DNA from: Treponema sp.
GTDB lineage: Bacteria > Spirochaetota > Spirochaetia > Treponematales > Breznakiellaceae
Direction of reading: 5' to 3'
Length of the DNA stretch: 64,000 nt
Assembly: GCA_009777995.1 (NCBI GenBank)
Contig: WRKT01000006.1
Location: 1 to 64,000 of the forward strand
The position numbers and the translations under genes were made by a program. Below the pieces are notes generated by a model. That model made no database searches. It was not told the DNA's origin and worked only from the letters and a program-made list of their open reading frames with translations. Below are positions 61,846-64,000 of this stretch, piece after piece (the stretch's first letter is position 1; each line of letters begins with the position of its first letter).

Positions 61846-63282
61846 TCACTTTCCGACACAGAAGCGGCTGAACATTGCATCAAGTATATCTCCGTTTGTA
61901 ACTTCCCCCGTAATTTCACCAAGGGCGTCTATCGCAGAGCGAAAGAGAGGTGCAATTATGTCTAATGGCTCACCTGCATCTGCAAGGGCCAGGGCTTCCT
62001 CCACGCAGGAGAGACTAGTGTCGATAAGATCCTTTTGTCTTACGGTGCCGGGTCCTGCGTCTTCCGGGTGTTCACCCCGGTGATTTTCCCCGGCGGCGGG
62101 CGGCTCTGAGAGAAGTTCAGTTGTCTTCTGTAACAGCTCAACCGTCCCCTCCCCGGTCTTCGCGCTTATTGCGAGAAATTTCCCCGGCAGATCGGGGGGC
62201 ATGTCCTTAGGTTCTGCAAGGTCTGTCTTATTCCAGATGATAATAAGCGGTTTCGGCTTTTCTTTTCCTTGGTATTGCGAAATAAATTTCATATCATCAT
62301 TTGTAATGCCTTTAATCCCATCTATTAAGTAGAGGATGATATCCGCCCTTTCCAGAAGGTTGATGGTCCTCTTAACACCTATTTGCTCGGCCTTGTTCTC
62401 GTGTCCTTCTCTAAGCCCTGCAGTGTCTGCAAGCCTTAGGGGAATTCCTGAAACAGAAATTCGGGACTCTATCCAGTCCCTTGTTGTTCCGGGGCTTTCT
62501 GTAACAATCGAACGTTCTTCTTTAAGGAGATAATTAAAAAGACTGGACTTCCCCGCATTTGGTCTTCCTGCAAGGACTGCGAGGGCGCCATCAACAAAAA
62601 CGCGCTCCCTATGCCAATGCCTTGCAAGGGCCTTAAGTCTTGCAAGGGCCTGCTCCGCTAAGGCTCTCTCGGGGAGCCTTCCTGCCGCCTCATCTTCAGT
62701 TGACGTAGAAAACTCATCCTCAGAATAATCCAGGTAAATCTCTGTCCCTGCAAGGACATCCACAAGCAGGGCCTTGATGGCCTTGACTTCCTTTTCCAAA
62801 GCGCCTATAAGACGGCGAACGGCTAGTTCCCTTGCCTTGCCTGTCTTCGCAGAAACCAGCTCCATTACGGATTCGGCCCTTGTTAAATCGAGCTTACCGT
62901 TCATGAATGCCCTAAAGGTAAACTCACCCGGGAGTGCCTCCCTGAAGCCTGCCTGTCTTAGTGCCAACATTACATTCATTATAACGGCAATGCCTCCGTG
63001 GCAGGAAATGTCGGCTGAGTCCTCACCCGTATAACTTTTGGGGCCCCGAAAAACCGAAACAAGAACATCATCAATTTTGCTCTTATCTACGGGGTTAATT
63101 ATCCATCCGTGAATGATTGAATTGCCCTTTGCCGAGATTAGTTTTTTTGGTTGTGAAAATGCTTTGGCTAAAAGTTCGATTGTGCCCGGCCCTGTTGTTC
63201 TTATCAGGGCAAGCGCGCTTTCTCCAAAGGGGGTTGCTAAGGCGGCAATGGGGTCTGAGTCTCCGTATAAGGGTTTCTTCAT
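61846..63282 (-). CDS. mnmE: tRNA modification GTPase MnmE
   Basis: This 478-residue enzyme, with MnmG, places the cnm5/cmnm5 group on U34 of tRNAs. The N-terminal folate-binding domain begins DPIAALATPFGESALALIR. The inserted G-domain has GRPNAGKSSLFN, DTAGLREG and NKTD. The C-terminus ends FSRFCVGK, the conserved C-x-G-K. A Gly/Glu/His-rich insert lies between the G-domain and C-terminal helix (near 62040-62110). I start at ATG 63282, whose A is shared with the stop of the upstream gene (TAATG). The longer frame to 63396 would duplicate that gene's coding DNA. Confidence 0.95.
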   Translation of the reverse strand: MKKPLYGDSDPIAALATPFGESALALIRTTGPGTIELLAKAFSQPKKLISAKGNSIIHGWIINPVDKSKIDDVLVSVFRGPKSYTGEDSADISCHGGIAVIMNVMLALRQAGFREALPGEFTFRAFMNGKLDLTRAESVMELVSAKTGKARELAVRRLIGALEKEVKAIKALLVDVLAGTEIYLDYSEDEFSTSTEDEAAGRLPERALAEQALARLKALARHWHRERVFVDGALAVLAGRPNAGKSSLFNYLLKEERSIVTESPGTTRDWIESRISVSGIPLRLADTAGLREGHENKAEQIGVKRTINLLERADIILYLIDGIKGITNDDMKFISQYQGKEKPKPLIIIWNKTDLAEPKDMPPDLPGKFLAISAKTGEGTVELLQKTTELLSEPPAAGENHRGEHPEDAGPGTVRQKDLIDTSLSCVEEALALADAGEPLDIIAPLFRSAIDALGEITGEVTNGDILDAMFSRFCVGK

Positions 63283-64000
63283 TATGCAAGGCCCATTTGC
63301 TGAAAGATTCTCGGTGCTCCTGCCGAAGCCCAAAGCCCAAGGAGGCCGTATCGAATAAACTGCCCCGCCTCGAAAAAGGGAGAGGCGATGCTCCAATAGT
63401 ATAAATCTCTGAAAAGGCTCCCTTCAACGGGAAGCATCAACCCTGTTGCATAATAGATGATACCAAGGCCTAAAAAGCCTATGAGGCAGCGCATCAGCAT
63501 AATCGGCAAGCCCGGCTTCTTCCCCTTTATTTCTTCAGATGCGGTGAAAGGAAAGCGGCTTTTCATTGTCGTATACCCGATGCAAAAGCCAAGGAAAAGC
63601 GCAGGCAGGCTTCTGTCCTCCGGGAAAAGGCCATTCATTGCAAGTGCAATTGCAGCGATGCTGATATTATGGACACGGAGGCCTGCAGAAGAAAAATGCT
63701 TTGAGAATTTTGGGCCTGCAAGGAGACAGACTGCCAGTATTGCCGCTCCTATGCCCCAGCCTGCCAAAATGTCTGTCGGGAAATAAAGGCCAAGGTATAG
63801 ACTGCTGAAACTGATTATCACTGTCAGAAAAAATGCAAAAGCCCAGATTAGGTTTTTTAAAAGGGCATTTTTCAAGAGCATCGAAAGCCAGGCTGCCACA
63901 GGCATCCAAAAGCAGAGGACTATCTTGGCCTGCCCTGCAGGAAAGCCGAAACTCATCTCCTCTGCCAATCCCAAAGCCGGGTCAAGAAAGAAGGGCCTCG
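63282..64000 (-). CDS. PAP2-like membrane protein with degenerate active site, 5' end missing
   Basis: The frame is open to the right edge, so the N-terminus lies outside. About 238 residues with several hydrophobic helices are visible. RPFFLDP and then FGFPAGQAK and SSLYLGLYFPTDILAGWGIG align with the three PAP2 phosphatase motifs. However, PSGH reads PAGQ, and SR-x5-H reads SL-x5-Y: both catalytic histidines and the phosphate-binding Arg are gone, while the last Asp remains. It is therefore probably not a phosphatase; a lipid-binding or transport role is possible. It is translationally coupled to mnmE. Confidence 0.8.
   Translation of the reverse strand, partial: RPFFLDPALGLAEEMSFGFPAGQAKIVLCFWMPVAAWLSMLLKNALLKNLIWAFAFFLTVIISFSSLYLGLYFPTDILAGWGIGAAILAVCLLAGPKFSKHFSSAGLRVHNISIAAIALAMNGLFPEDRSLPALFLGFCIGYTTMKSRFPFTASEEIKGKKPGLPIMLMRCLIGFLGLGIIYYATGLMLPVEGSLFRDLYYWSIASPFFEAGQFIRYGLLGLWASAGAPRIFQQMGLA

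Noticed and set aside
63283-63396. Longer MnmE start at 63396
   Set aside because: The extra 38 residues overlap the coding frame of the PAP2-like gene and do not resemble MnmE; the ATG at 63282 is coupled to the upstream stop.

Overview
The window looks like chromosome from a Treponema-like spirochaete. The reasons are an EF-G of the spirochaete/mitochondrial EFG1-like subtype, a dephospho-CoA kinase with an unusual P-loop, many secreted or lipid-anchored proteins with spirochaete-style signal peptides, a PilZ protein, and several conserved unknown proteins that I associate with this phylum (this last point is from memory, not from a search). Gene density is very high. Strands alternate often, and most convergent neighbours touch or overlap at their 3' ends. 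I saw no rRNA, transposase, prophage module or CRISPR array.

Layout. 1-4.7 kb: the end of a trehalase/MGH1-like glycosidase, then the polyphosphate pair ppx/gppA and ppk. 4.7-6.1 kb (minus): a SPOR-domain membrane protein and coaE. 6.2-11.6 kb (plus): a large conserved unknown protein, then an operon of EF-G, a RecA-fold ATPase and an unknown protein. 11.6-18.85 kb (minus): a compact six-gene operon, described below. 18.95-25.1 kb: polA, a secreted HEAT-repeat protein, ptsN, and a tRNA-modification pair (tcdA, ttcA-like). 25.1-30.4 kb: a FadR/FCD regulator with twin operators, a sugar-acid dehydratase and a 2-hydroxycarboxylate transporter, facing a LeuCD-type hydro-lyase. 30.5-34.6 kb: a BIG2 lipoprotein, a truncated DUF3791-like gene, an AAA_14/DUF4143 ATPase and deoD. 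34.6-40.2 kb: tRNA-Leu(CAG) followed at once by an AT-rich giant GHKL-ATPase/DUF3883 gene and a WG-repeat gene, which looks like an acquired defence-type insert. 40.3-44.1 kb: an L-arabinose operon (FGGY kinase, araA, araD). 44.1-52.1 kb: radC, a GH73 lipoprotein, butyrate kinase, tRNA-Cys, a 5'-nucleotidase lipoprotein, two tiny membrane ORFs, an acyl-CoA synthetase and a gamma-glutamyltransferase-like enzyme. 52.2-64 kb: clpB, a heterodimeric ABC exporter, tRNA-Leu(TAA), an outer-membrane-type protein, a YitT-family protein, a DUF6941-like protein, a PilZ protein, mnmE and the end of a catalytically degenerate PAP2-like membrane protein.

The most interesting part is the minus-strand operon 18849-11626. 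In transcription order it encodes a CARF/TM1812-like sensor protein, a divergent sigma-70-like protein, a 55-residue small protein, a 1181-residue barrel/TPR/STAND ATPase, a 542-residue AAA/STAND ATPase whose C-terminus carries an Rx5H motif like that of HEPN RNases, and a 50-residue protein with four cysteines (CX7CX2CX7C). The two small genes are below the usual ORF length cut-off but have strong ribosome binding sites. A nucleotide-sensor-like protein joined to a sigma factor and two signalling ATPases, with no CRISPR locus in view, is my best candidate for an undescribed system. I infer a stress- or phage-responsive switch; nothing in the sequence proves the function.
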